Source of the DNA: Flaccisagitta enflata
Taxonomy: Eukaryota > Chaetognatha > Sagittoidea > Aphragmophora
Length of the DNA: 64,000 nucleotides
Direction of reading: 5' to 3'
Assembly (NCBI GenBank): GCA_965153355.1
Contig: OZ231127.1
Location: 30,938,001 to 31,002,000 of the forward strand
In this document: one piece after another, positions 54,066-64,000 of the stretch
How the letters are laid out: every line of letters begins with the position of its first letter
Position numbering within the stretch: the stretch's first letter is position 1
Notes under the pieces: generated by a model
What the model was told of the DNA's origin: nothing
Databases searched by the model: none
Seen by the model: the letters and a program-made list of their open reading frames with translations, nothing else
Translations under genes and position numbers: made by a program

Positions 54066-54202
54066 AAACAAGGCCAAGTAGGCCAATAAGATGCGTCGTA
54101 AGGATCGTCGAACGAATGCGTTACCCGATCAACCGACCGACCAACAGACTGACCAACCGACGGACACAGCCAGTTATAGAGGTGCTTTGTCGCACCTAAA
54201 AA
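54066..54202 (+). mobile_element. HINE-like element (GGTGC hairpin)
   Basis: AAACAAGGCCAAGTAGGCC, AGATGCGTCG, GATCAACCGACCGACC, CAGCCAGTTATAGA, GGTGCTTTGTCGCACC, TAAAAA. Begins 8 bp after the previous copy ends. Confidence 0.85.
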
Positions 54203-55204
54203 GAGCACGTTTGCATGTTTTCTTCCAGGCGCCGAAAAAAAGCAGCAAATTGATATTGATGGTGTTATTTTTACTCTGATCGTTGGGAAGTGATACAAGG
54301 CGTAGGAAGAGGAAGAGGTTGAGGGATATTAAACGTAAGAAGTCAAGGTCGGCGAATTCAGGAAAGAAGGGATAAAGACGACCGTGCAAGCATCTGGTTG
54401 ACAGTCTATCGACAGATGGAAATGATAGACAGACGTTCAGACTTCCTTTGGAGACGCTTCGGTGCACATAAAAGGTAAATAAGTTAAGGACTGTGGGACC
54501 TTGAACATCGGGAACTCGGCATATGTGTTTAGATGGGCCCAGGTTTTTTTTTACCATAAGCATAGGGTCTGTTAATTTGAAACTGTTTAATTCTTGCTTA
54601 ACTATCATGATATCAATAGATATCATATGTGAAAAAATGCTGACAAGAAGTTTGAATGCAATCTCTTTTACCTATCTTAGAAAATTTTCTTCACAAAATT
54701 TTCTTTTCAAAATTTCACAAACTTTACAAACTTAACAAACGTAACAAAATTTTCTTTACCAAAAATTTTCTTTACAAAATCGTTTTTCATTAATATTTTT
54801 CATTATTCAGATTGCACATCAGTACCTTGCTTTGTTAAAAAGCAGCATCCTTCCAAAATTGATGCCTCTTTTCAGGGGTTTGTACAATAATGAGCTAGAT
54901 GGTTGATCTTGCCCTTTAAAAGCGCTGCTTTGGAAACAGGGTTCCAATGTATGTGTTCATCAGAAAGTTAAGCAGACAACAAATGAACAGATAGACGTGC
55001 GTGAGGTTCATTGGTTTTGTTGCTTTGTATTAGATGAACAATTCCATATAATTAGGTGAGAAAAAAAACTGGAATTTATCCCACGTACAATATATTGAAC
55101 ATGTACCCGGGACAGCTGTACCAGGCCAGCGCACTACTGTTAATAAACCGCAGTTATGTGATAGATATAGAACCTGAGCATGGTGAGAAAAGGATTTTGT
55201 TTTC
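54203..55204. other. unique intergenic DNA
   Basis: A pyrimidine-rich AG (gttttcttccag, 54229) precedes a 20-codon open frame ending LIVGK and a stop. It could be a terminal exon but has no support. 54670-54780 is rich in aaaattttcttt repeats. Confidence 0.35.
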
Positions 55205-55330
55205 CTTTTAGTCGCATGCTACGCGGCTCCACACCTCACTTTGTCCGTCCGTTGGTCCGCCTGTCCGTCCCTGTATCCATTAGTCTGTCAGTCCGTCCTT
55301 CCGTCACAAACTTCTATTTTCATCTTTTTT
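55205..55330 (-). mobile_element. HINE-like head fragment
   Basis: CTTTTAGTCGCATGCTACG, CGGCTCCACACCTCAC, TTTGTCCGTCCGTTGGTCC, then CTGTCAGTCCGTCC. It runs into the piggyBac-type palindrome without a tail. Confidence 0.7.
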
Positions 55331-55381
55331 TCGATTCTGAAGATCCTTAGAATTATTGTGTTAGTTTGCAAGGCTCTTTAA

Positions 55382-55899
55382 CAGTCAGTGGACAAAACAA
55401 AATAAGTAAAGAGCTCACTCTGTTGGCTTTGATCCAACCTACTGTTATTAAACAGCAGGCTGTAAACAACAACTGGTTGTGAAAATTACAGCCAGCTGTC
55501 ATCTTACAAAGTCGGCAAAAATCAACCTGAATAGAATAGAACGCAACTAGCATATTCATAATCCTGATGAAATTTTAAGAAGTTTGACATGTCACACTTA
55601 ACACTTTTTATAAGAAATAATCTTTTAAGATTGCATCATAACTTTATCAAACATTGATATTTTTTTTTTTATTTTCATATAAAAGTATATATTGTGATAT
55701 ATCAAACTTTCACCAAGATTATGAATTTGCGAGTCTCATTCTATATGATGAAAGTTGGATTTTTGCCAACTTTGTAGCATGACAGCCGGCTGTAATTTTT
55801 ACAACCAGTTGTTGTTTATAACCTGCTGTTTGATAACAGTAGGTTGGATCAAAGCCAACAGAGTGAGCTCTCTACCTATTTTGTTTTGTCCACTGACTG
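55382..55899. mobile_element. palindromic piggyBac-like MITE, TTAA target
   Basis: Flanked by TTAA on both sides. Starts CAGTCAGTGGACAAAAC and ends GTTTTGTCCACTGACTG. Arms of over 200 bp pair (gagctcactctgttggc, gatccaacctactgtta, cagcaggctgtaaacaac). TTAA duplication is characteristic of piggyBac. Confidence 0.9.
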
Positions 55900-56004
55900 T
55901 TAACTGCCTTTTATTCCTTTCTTTGGATTTTGCTAATTTTGTCAGCCTTTTTGTTTATAAGTACAGGCGCACGCAACCTCGTACCTTTCATTCTGTCTGT
56001 GTGT

Positions 56005-56169
<165 letters not shown>

Positions 56170-56369
56170 CTTTCCTTCTTACCATGTAACCAACTATAAT
56201 GTCTCCATTCTTCAGCGGTGGCTATAATGGTTTTCCATAAGCGATTTTCCTCTTGCCTCTATTTTTCCTTTTGTTGATTCTCTTTATATTTTCGCGAGCA
56301 TTGTTACTGTCGTCGTAACTGAATATGTACACAGCGTGAAATTTCACTGAGTAGTTCGCCAACATCATT

Positions 56370-56915
<546 letters not shown>

Positions 56916-57229
56916 GAAGATCATTCAAATGTTACGACCATGCCTCAACTCAGATTATCATGTTCTGCCCTGGTTTAGATCTTTCCTAGTTTTTACCCAC
57001 AAACGCTTCTTTTTTTCACCCATGTTTTCCACGCCTCCGATCCTTGGCTCCTCCTTTAAATGTGAACCGTTAAATAGACCTTCTAGATAATCTCAGTTCT
57101 CGGGACTCTATTTCTTTCTTTTCTTTTACGAAGAGATGATTGTGTTCCACGATAGTGGAACACTATATATTCAGAGTTTCTCCGTTCGTCCGTTCGTCCG
57201 TCCGTCCGTCCGTCCGTCCGTCCGTGTGT

Positions 57230-59690
57230 CACACAACCCAGTTTTCTCCATAGGGTGTCACATAGCCCAGTATTCTCCAAATGTGTGTCACACAGCCTAG
57301 TTTTCTCCATAGTGTGTCACACAACCCAGTATTCTCCGAATGTGTGTCACACAGCCCAGTTTTCTCCAAATATGTGTCACATAGCCCAGTTTTCTCCGTT
57401 GTGTGTCACACAGTCCAGTTTTCTCCAAATGTGTGTCACATAGCCCAGTTTTCTCCATTGTGTGTCACACAACCCAGTTTTCTCCATAGGGTGTCACATA
57501 GCCCAGTATTCTCCGAATTTGTGTCACACAGCCTAGTTTTCTCCATTGTGTGTCACACAACCCAGTTTTCTCCGAATGTGTGTCACACAGTCCAGTTTTT
57601 CCAAATGTGGGTCACACAGCCCAGTTTTCTCCATTGTGTGTCACACAACCCAGTTTCCTCCAAATGTGTGTCACACAGTCTAGTTTTCTCCGAATGTGTG
57701 TCACACAGCCCAGTTTTCTCCAAATGTGTGTCACACAGCCCAGTTCTCTCCATTGTGTGTCACACAACCCAGTTTGCTCCGAATGTGTGTCACATAGTCC
57801 AGTTTTCTCCGAATGTGTGTCACACAGCCCAGTCACTCCATTGTGTGTCACACAACCCAGTTTTTTCCAAATGTGTGTCACACAACCCAGTTTTCTCCAA
57901 GTGTGTGTCACACAGTCCAGTTTTCTCCGAATGTCTGTCACACAGCCCAGTTTTCTCCATTGTGTGTCACACAACCCAGTTTTCTCCGAATGTGTGTCAC
58001 ACAGTCCAGTTTTCTCCAAATGTGTGTCACACAGTCCAGTTTTCTCCAAATGTGTGTCACACAGCCTAGTTTTCTTCATTGTGTGTCACACAACCCAGTT
58101 TTCTCCGAATGTGTGTCACACAGTCAAGGTTTCTCCAAATGTGTGTCACACAGCCCAGTTTTCTCCATTGTGTGTCACACAACCCAGTTTTCTTCGAATG
58201 TGTGTTACACAGTCCAGTTTTCTCCAAATGTGTGTCACACAGTCTAGTTTTCTCCAAATGTGTGTCACACAGCCCAGTCACTCCATTGTGTGTCACACAA
58301 CCCAGTTTTTTCCAAATGTGTGTCACATAACCCAGTTTTCTCCAAGTGTGTGTCACACAGTCCAGTTTTCTCCAAGTGTGTGTCACACAGCCCAGTTTTC
58401 TCCATTGTGTGTCACACAACCCAGTTTTCTCCAAATGTGTGTCACACAGTCCAGTTTTCTCCAAATGTGTGTCACACAGTCCAGTTTTCTCCAAATCTGT
58501 GTCACACAGCCTAGTTTTCTTCATTGTGTGTCACAAAACCGAGTTTTCTCCAAATGTGTGTCACACAGTCAAGGTTTCTCCAAATGTGTGTCACACAGCC
58601 CAGTTTTCTCCATTATGTGTCACACAACCTAGTTTTCTTTGAATGTGTCACACAGTCCAGTTTTCTCAAATGTGTGTCACACAGTCTAGTTTCTCGAATG
58701 TGTGTCACACAGCCAATATCTCCATTGTGTGTCACACCCAGTTTTCTCCCAATGTGTCACAACAGCAGTTTTCTCCGAATGCGGTCACACAGTCCAGTTT
58801 ACTCCAAATGTGTATCACACAGCCCAGTTTTCTCCATTGTGTGTCACATAACCCAGTTTTCTCCGAATGTGTGTCACACAGTCCAGTTTTCTCCAAATGT
58901 GTGTCATACAGCCTAGCTTTCTCCATTGTGTGTCACACAACCCAGTTTTTTCCGAATGTGTGTCACACAGTCCAGGTTTCTCGAAATGTGTGTTACACAG
59001 CCCAGTTTTCTCCATTGTGTGTCACACAACCCAGTTTTTTCCATTGTGTGTCACACAACCCAGTTTTCTCCATTGTGTGTCACACAACCCAATTTTATCT
59101 GAATGTGTGTCACACAACCCAGTTTTCTCCAAATGTGTGTCACACAGTCCAGTTTTCTTCAAATGTGTGTCACACAGCCATGTTTTCTCCTTTGTTTGTC
59201 ACACAACCTAGTTTTCTCTGAGTGTGTGTCATACAGCCTTGTTTTCTCCGAATTTCTCCAAATGTGTGTCACGCAACCTAGTTTTCTCCATTGTGTGTCA
59301 CGCAACCCAGTTTTTTACACATGTATGTCACACAGCCCAGTTTTCTACAAATGTGTGTCACACAGCCCAGTTTTCTCCATTGTGTGTCACACAACCCAGT
59401 TTTTTGCAAATGTGTGTCACACAGCCCAGTTTTCTCCAAATGTGTCTCACATAGCCTAATTTTCTCTAAATGTGTGTCATACAGCCTTGTTTTCTCTGAA
59501 CGTGTGTAACGCAGCCTAGTTTTCTCTATTGTGTGTCACACGCCAGTTTCTCAGAATGTGTGTCACACAGGTTTTCTCTAAATGTGTGTCACACCTATTT
59601 TTCTCCAAATGTGTGTCACAAAGCCCAGTTTTCTCCGAATGTGTGCCACAAAGCCCAGTTTTCTGTAAATGTGTGTCACACACCCCAGTT
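57230..59690. repeat. 28-bp minisatellite TGTGTCACACAGCCCAGTTT
   Basis: About 88 units, 27-28 bp, continuing TCTCCAAA/TCTCCATT/TCTCCGAA. The three spacer variants recur in blocks, suggesting higher-order units of several repeats. The 360-codon plus ORF and minus ORFs are artefacts. Confidence 0.97.
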
Positions 59691-59870
59691 TATGAGCCCC
59701 GGGGTTATAAGCCCTGCGGTCATGAGCCCTGCAGTTATAAGCCCCATGGTTAGGAATCCTGTGGTCATAAACCCCGTGGTTATACGCCCCGCGGTTGTAA
59801 GCCTCGCGGTTTCAAGCCCTGCGGTTATAAGCCTCACAGTTATACGCCCCGCAGTTATGAAGACAGGCAG
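59690..59870. repeat. 15-bp minisatellite GCCCCGCGGTTATAA
   Basis: About 11 units following the 28-bp array. Confidence 0.92.
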
Positions 59871-60061
59871 TTGGGCCGCCTACAGGCGGCCAATATGTAT
59901 AACACAGATTTCTATGAACATTAGTATTGGATGACTCCTTAGAATTATTGTATTATTTTATGCTCTCAAGTTGTTTCGTGTCACATTCGCCACTTGTTCT
60001 GTTTCCTTTCTGTTTCTGTGTTCTGTGTAGTCTATGTCTATTGTTTTTTAAATGTGTCTAT

Positions 60062-60575
<514 letters not shown>

Positions 60576-60579
60576 TGGG

Positions 60580-61680
60580 AGGGTTAATACGGATGATGAT
60601 AATGAGTTGGTATTGGCGGAAAAGCCCCAAGCGTTGAAGTGAAAAACAAAAATAACAAATAACGGTTGCTACTCCGACTCAACCCTCAACCCATGGCCTT
60701 TTCTTCCGTTGGTATAGTGCCTCAGGCGCTTCTTCTATTTTTTTTTTCTCTTTTCTTTTCTCTCATGTTTTTGAAAATTTCAACGAATTTTTCCCTCGAT
60801 TTCGTTGCTTTGTTGCTTATCTAGTTTTGTTTAGGTTCCTCTGTCTGCAATGCATACTCATTGGTTTTCTACTTGCCTTTACATTAGTTTGACTGAGTGC
60901 CCCTCTGTCCGATCGAATTCATTTGTTCATCTGTGTGTGTCTGTGCTGTCTGCAAGTCTGTGGCTCTGTCTGCTCTGTTTCTCTCTGCTACCCTCTTGCA
61001 TGATGAATAAGCCTGTCTTTGTTAGTCGAACTCAAAATTTTGAATTATCAGCCTCTGTGTGTGTGACTTAAGCTGTAGTGTAATGAGTAATTCACAGCAC
61101 ATTGATCTCATGGCCCATTTTTATTACGGTTATGGGTCTTAGGAATGGGTAAAAACTCTTTTTTCATTACTAGGGGTAGTTTTAGGTACTCGCGATTTGA
61201 CCGTAATATGCAAATGAGATTTTGCTGATTTTGCCTTTATTTCATTATTAGCGTATATTTCGAAAGACAATGAAAATTCAAAAATTCATCAAAAAGTTGT
61301 TGTTTTTTTTTTGGGGGGAAGCATACATCATACAAGAATGAAATAGAAAACTTTATGATATCTCAGGGAGTAGGAGAGGAAGGAGGAGGAGGAGGAGGAG
61401 GAAGAGGCGACAGAAATGGCGGCACATTGAAATCTCTCTCTTTGGGCGATTTTCTTACAGATAAAAACAAGTTTTGCAAGCTCTAGGGTTTTATGTGCTT
61501 ATCTCTACTTCTTTGACAGGTAATGTCTGTCTTTTGGTTGGTTGATTAATTGGTTGGTTAATTGGTCAGTTGGTTAGTCTGTTGGTTGGTCAGTCAATTC
61601 ATCGTTGATTCATGAAAATGTTTAAATTCCACAAAATGGTCATTTCCGGCGTTATTCTTGTTCATGTTACCTATCGTCAT
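60580..61680. other. unique intergenic DNA
   Basis: No gene supported. Minor (GAG)n at 61378-61408 and a TTGGTTGGTTAATTGG tract at 61535-61600. Confidence 0.45.
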
Positions 61681-61684
61681 GCCC

Positions 61685-62428
61685 TCCCGTAGAACACTGA
61701 GGGACATTTTTATTCGTCCAAGCGTCTGTCCGTTCGTTCATCCCCCCTCATCTTGACTTTTCAGGCCCAAAACCAGGCCTTTCAAACCTCAAATCAGGTC
61801 ACTCAGGCTACAAATTGGGCCTCTCAAGTCTCAAATCGGACCTCTCAGGCGTCAAATCAGCCCTCAGACATCAATCTGCTCTTTCAGGCCTGAAATTTGC
61901 CCTCACAGGCCCTGAATCAGCCCTCTTAGACTTTAAATTAGACCTCTCCAGTCTCTTATAAGCCATCTCAGGCCTCTAATTATCCCTCTTGCTCCACTCA
62001 CTCGGGCATCAAATCAGGGAAGGGCAGACGGACTGGCAGACAAATGAACAAACAAACGAAAGTTCCCCTGTGTTCTGCGGGACTTTGTCCCCTTTGGGGC
62101 CACTGCCCTGCTTCCCCCTCAACAACTGGACAATTAAAGGTCCCTTTGAACTCAATGGAGCTTTAGCCACTGCCCTGAGTTCAATTGCTGATGGCTACCC
62201 CACCCAGAAAAATCAAAACGGTCAACTGCTTTCAGATCCTATCTTTTTAGGCCAAAATATTGTTTTATCAATCAAAGTCCTTGCTTTAAAGCTTTAAATT
62301 TGCCCTCTATGGCCTGAAAATTGTCCCATAAGGATCCCCATAAGACTGTTCAACCTTGAATCAGGCCCCACAGGCATCAAATTACTCTGATTTAAAACCA
62401 GTTAAAGAGGTGCTTTGGTGCACCTAAC
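61685..62428 (+). mobile_element. foldback minisatellite element, copy 3, ending in a HINE hairpin
   Basis: Left arm acactgagggacatttttat, tcgtccaagcgtctgtccg; core of CTCTCAGGCCTCAAATCAG units (61760-61990); right arm ggcagacggactggcag, acgaaagttcccctgtg, gtcccctttggggcc; then further units and finally TTAAAGAGGTGC, tttg, GTGCACCTAAC, a GGTGC-type hairpin followed by TAA. Confidence 0.7.
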
Positions 62429-62429
62429 A

Positions 62430-62815
62430 TTGGAGATGATTCGAATCGGCGCGTTATAGGCAATCTTTTTCCCTCCAAAATATTGACGTCTTACTCATTT
62501 TTGAGAGAATTAAAACAGTTTTCACGGACGCTTCGCGGAAATAAGAAAGGCAAAGCCAAAAGCAGACGGGAAAATCAATCTTGAAGTTTTTCTATTTTTT
62601 CTTCAACTTAAAAATCGAACATTGTTGCAACTAAGAATTTTCCTGACTGCTGTGGGTAGCTCCTTCATTTAAGCTCTTGCAGCGGTCTCATTATGAACTG
62701 ATGAAAGCTAAATTACTTAAAACTGTCCTTTACAGTAGGGACTGACAGATTTAACAATGTCTGGAGACAAAAAGATAAAAATGCCTGTAAACGACATAAA
62801 AATTGACACAGGGTC
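62430..62815. other. unique spacer
   Basis: No gene or element recognised. Confidence 0.35.
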
Positions 62816-62819
62816 AAAA

Positions 62820-63124
62820 AATAGTAGAGGATGGGTGGGCTGGGGAGTACAACCCCCATTCACAATCTCGCCCACCCCGCTCACAAAGACGGACCCAACT
62901 GCAGCTTCATAAATACGCATTTTCGCACTTTTAACATGAGAGTGGCCCGCAGACCAACAGGCTGATTGACGGACCTACAGATAGACTGATGGATGGACGG
63001 ACAGATGGACTGATGGATGGACGGACAGACGGACTGATGGATTGACTGACGGGCGGACTGATGGACGGACCGACGGGTGGACTGGACCGTCAAGTCCTTA
63101 AAGAGGTAATTGTCCGCAACTAAA
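62820..63124 (+). mobile_element. HINE-like element, 5' end unclear
   Basis: gatgggtgggctggggagta, tacgcattttcgcacttt, a GGATGGACGGACAGACGG tract, ccttaaagaggtaattgtcc, GCAACTAAAACA. Confidence 0.75.
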
Positions 63125-63145
63125 ACAGATTCTCCTTGTGTGATT

Positions 63146-63344
63146 TTTAGTCGCGGGCACGCGACTCTTTACCCAATTTTGTCCGTCCGTCTTTCCCTCC
63201 GTCTGTCTGTTGGTCTTTCACACTTTTCCTTTTATAATCATTTTTTTTTCTCTAAGTCATTTTCGGTCATTTAAGGGTACACTACGTCATTATAAGTCAT
63301 TCTAAATGTATGTCTCGCAAGCGACTTTAGGGCGTTGGCCTTGT
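63146..63344 (-). mobile_element. HINE-like element
   Basis: TTTTTAG, hairpin GTCGCGGGCACGCGAC, TCTTTACCCAATTTTG, TCCGTCCGTC, AAGTCATT steps, CGCAAGCGACTTTAGGGCG, TTGGCCTTGTT. Confidence 0.9.
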
Positions 63345-63401
63345 TAGTCAAGAAGCCTCTCAAGTCTTCTACACAGCCGATTTTGCTAGAAAATTCAACA
63401 C

Positions 63402-63566
63402 TTCTAGTCACGTGCACGCGGGTATAATCCTTCATGTCTTCCCGTTTATTAGACTGTTGGTCCATTTTCTGCATCACTGCCCCTGCACAAATGCTTGGTA
63501 ACTTTATTTATCACTACCATTGCCAACCTACACCCGACTTAGGAAGTCCTGTCACTGCCCTTGTTT
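63402..63566 (-). mobile_element. degenerate HINE-like element
   Basis: CTTCTAGTCACGTGCACG, CGGGTATAATCC; tail CACCCGACTTAGGAAGTCC, TGCCCTTGTTTAAC. Confidence 0.65.
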
Positions 63567-63589
63567 AACTAGAAAGCAGTTTTTCACTT

Positions 63590-64000
63590 TTTGGGCAGCG
63601 GCCCCGAAGGGGCCGATGACCTATGCTTTCTCCTTCTTCTTCTTCGTACCCCCCACCCCCGCTTGTAGCCTCGAGACCCAAATCCCGGCCTTGAGGCCTA
63701 AATCCCAGCCTCAAAACCCAAATCCAAGCCTTAAGGTCCAGATCCAAGCCTTGAGGCCCAAATCCCAGCCTCGAGGCCCAAATCCCAGCTCGAGGCCCAA
63801 ATCCTAGCCTCGAGGCCCAAATCTTAGCCTCGTTGCCCAAATCTCATCCTTGAGGCCCAAATCTCAGCCTTGAGGCCCAAATCCCAGCATCGAGGCCCAA
63901 ATCCCAGCCTCGAGGCCCAAATCCCAGCCTCGAGGCATAAATCCCAGCCTCAAGGCCTATACCCCAGCCTCAAGGCCTATATCCCAGCCTCAAGGCCTAT
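63590..64000. mobile_element. foldback element with 20-bp minisatellite, runs off right edge
   Basis: GGGCAGCGGCCCCGAAGGGG, CGATGACCTATGCTTTCTCC, then AGGCCCAAATCCCAGCCTCG units from 63668 to the end. Left half only; same family as 6290 and 31430. Confidence 0.82.

Larger units (their letters stand above)
57135..59870 (-). mobile_element. HINE-like head with a 28-bp minisatellite (GTTCCAC hairpin)
   Basis: Hairpin GTTCCAC-GATA-GTGGAAC, ACTATATATTCAGAG, CGTTCGTCCGTCCGTCC, then directly the 28-bp array. It has the architecture of the other copies with unrelated arm sequence. No AAGGCC-type tail was found. Confidence 0.65.

Noticed and set aside
54230-54292. Possible terminal exon after gttttcttccag
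   Set aside because: Only 20 codons, no recognisable family and no partner exon; retained only as a note in the spacer entry.
57550-58632. 360-codon ORF on the plus strand
   Set aside because: Translation of the 28-bp minisatellite; frame stays open because the unit lacks stops, and every frame gives a shifted version of the same peptide.

Overview
The window is invertebrate metazoan genomic DNA, dominated by tandem repeats and short non-autonomous transposable elements, with two real multi-exon genes that no single ORF reveals. GT-AG introns, secreted M1 aminopeptidase and ionotropic glutamate-receptor folds, TA/TTAA/8-bp target-site elements and (TTAGGG)-like tracts all indicate an animal. 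The phylum cannot be fixed from this sequence. The commonest element resembles the pearl/HINE elements (Helentron-associated, with ACGG microsatellite and minisatellite core) described from molluscs and other invertebrates.

Genes. (1) Minus strand, 8526 down to 3033: the N-terminal nine exons of an M1-family (aminopeptidase N type) metallopeptidase, from signal peptide to the GAMEN exopeptidase motif. All splice phases fit. The zinc-binding HExxH exon was not found and probably lies beyond the left edge. (2) Plus strand, 37813-44052: five exons of an ionotropic glutamate receptor-like / IR-type channel (S1 lobe, M1, pore loop, M3, S2 lobe, M4, stop), with no amino-terminal domain visible. Two weak candidate exons lie on the minus strand at 14878-15126 and 16132-16207. 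Almost every other long ORF is a translated microsatellite or minisatellite.

Mobile elements. About 25 full or partial copies of one HINE-like family share the same shell: one end reads AACAAGGCC, the other carries an (ACGG)n microsatellite, then CTCTATAA (complement), then a perfect short hairpin followed by CTAAAAA. Inside the shell are different minisatellites (13, 20, 28, 11+14 or 10 bp units), so one shell carries interchangeable arrays. Three copies sit inside sequences whose uninterrupted paralogue is also in this window. These comparisons show precise insertion into A/T runs with no clear target duplication. Hairpin arm sequences differ between copies with compensatory changes. A 4.8-kb tandem array (44841-49661, 127-bp unit) is built from the hairpin end of such an element, directly downstream of the receptor gene. 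Other elements are MITEs or foldback elements with TA, TTAA or 8-bp target duplications, and foldback elements whose arms are minisatellites.

Layout: 1-2460 foldback/GCTTCC element and HINE; 3033-8526 aminopeptidase; 8.7-17 kb HINE copies, microsatellites and minor unique DNA; 17.1-25.05 kb probable giant composite HINE with 13-bp and 82-bp arrays; 25.5-32 kb ATTC arrays, nested HINEs and a 2-kb HINE; 32.1-36 kb MITEs; 36.3-37.5 kb second large HINE; 37.8-44.1 kb receptor gene; 44.8-49.7 kb 127-bp array ending at an assembly gap; 50-56 kb palindromic MITEs and nested HINEs; 56.4-59.9 kb ATC and 28-bp arrays; 60-64 kb foldback minisatellite elements and HINEs.
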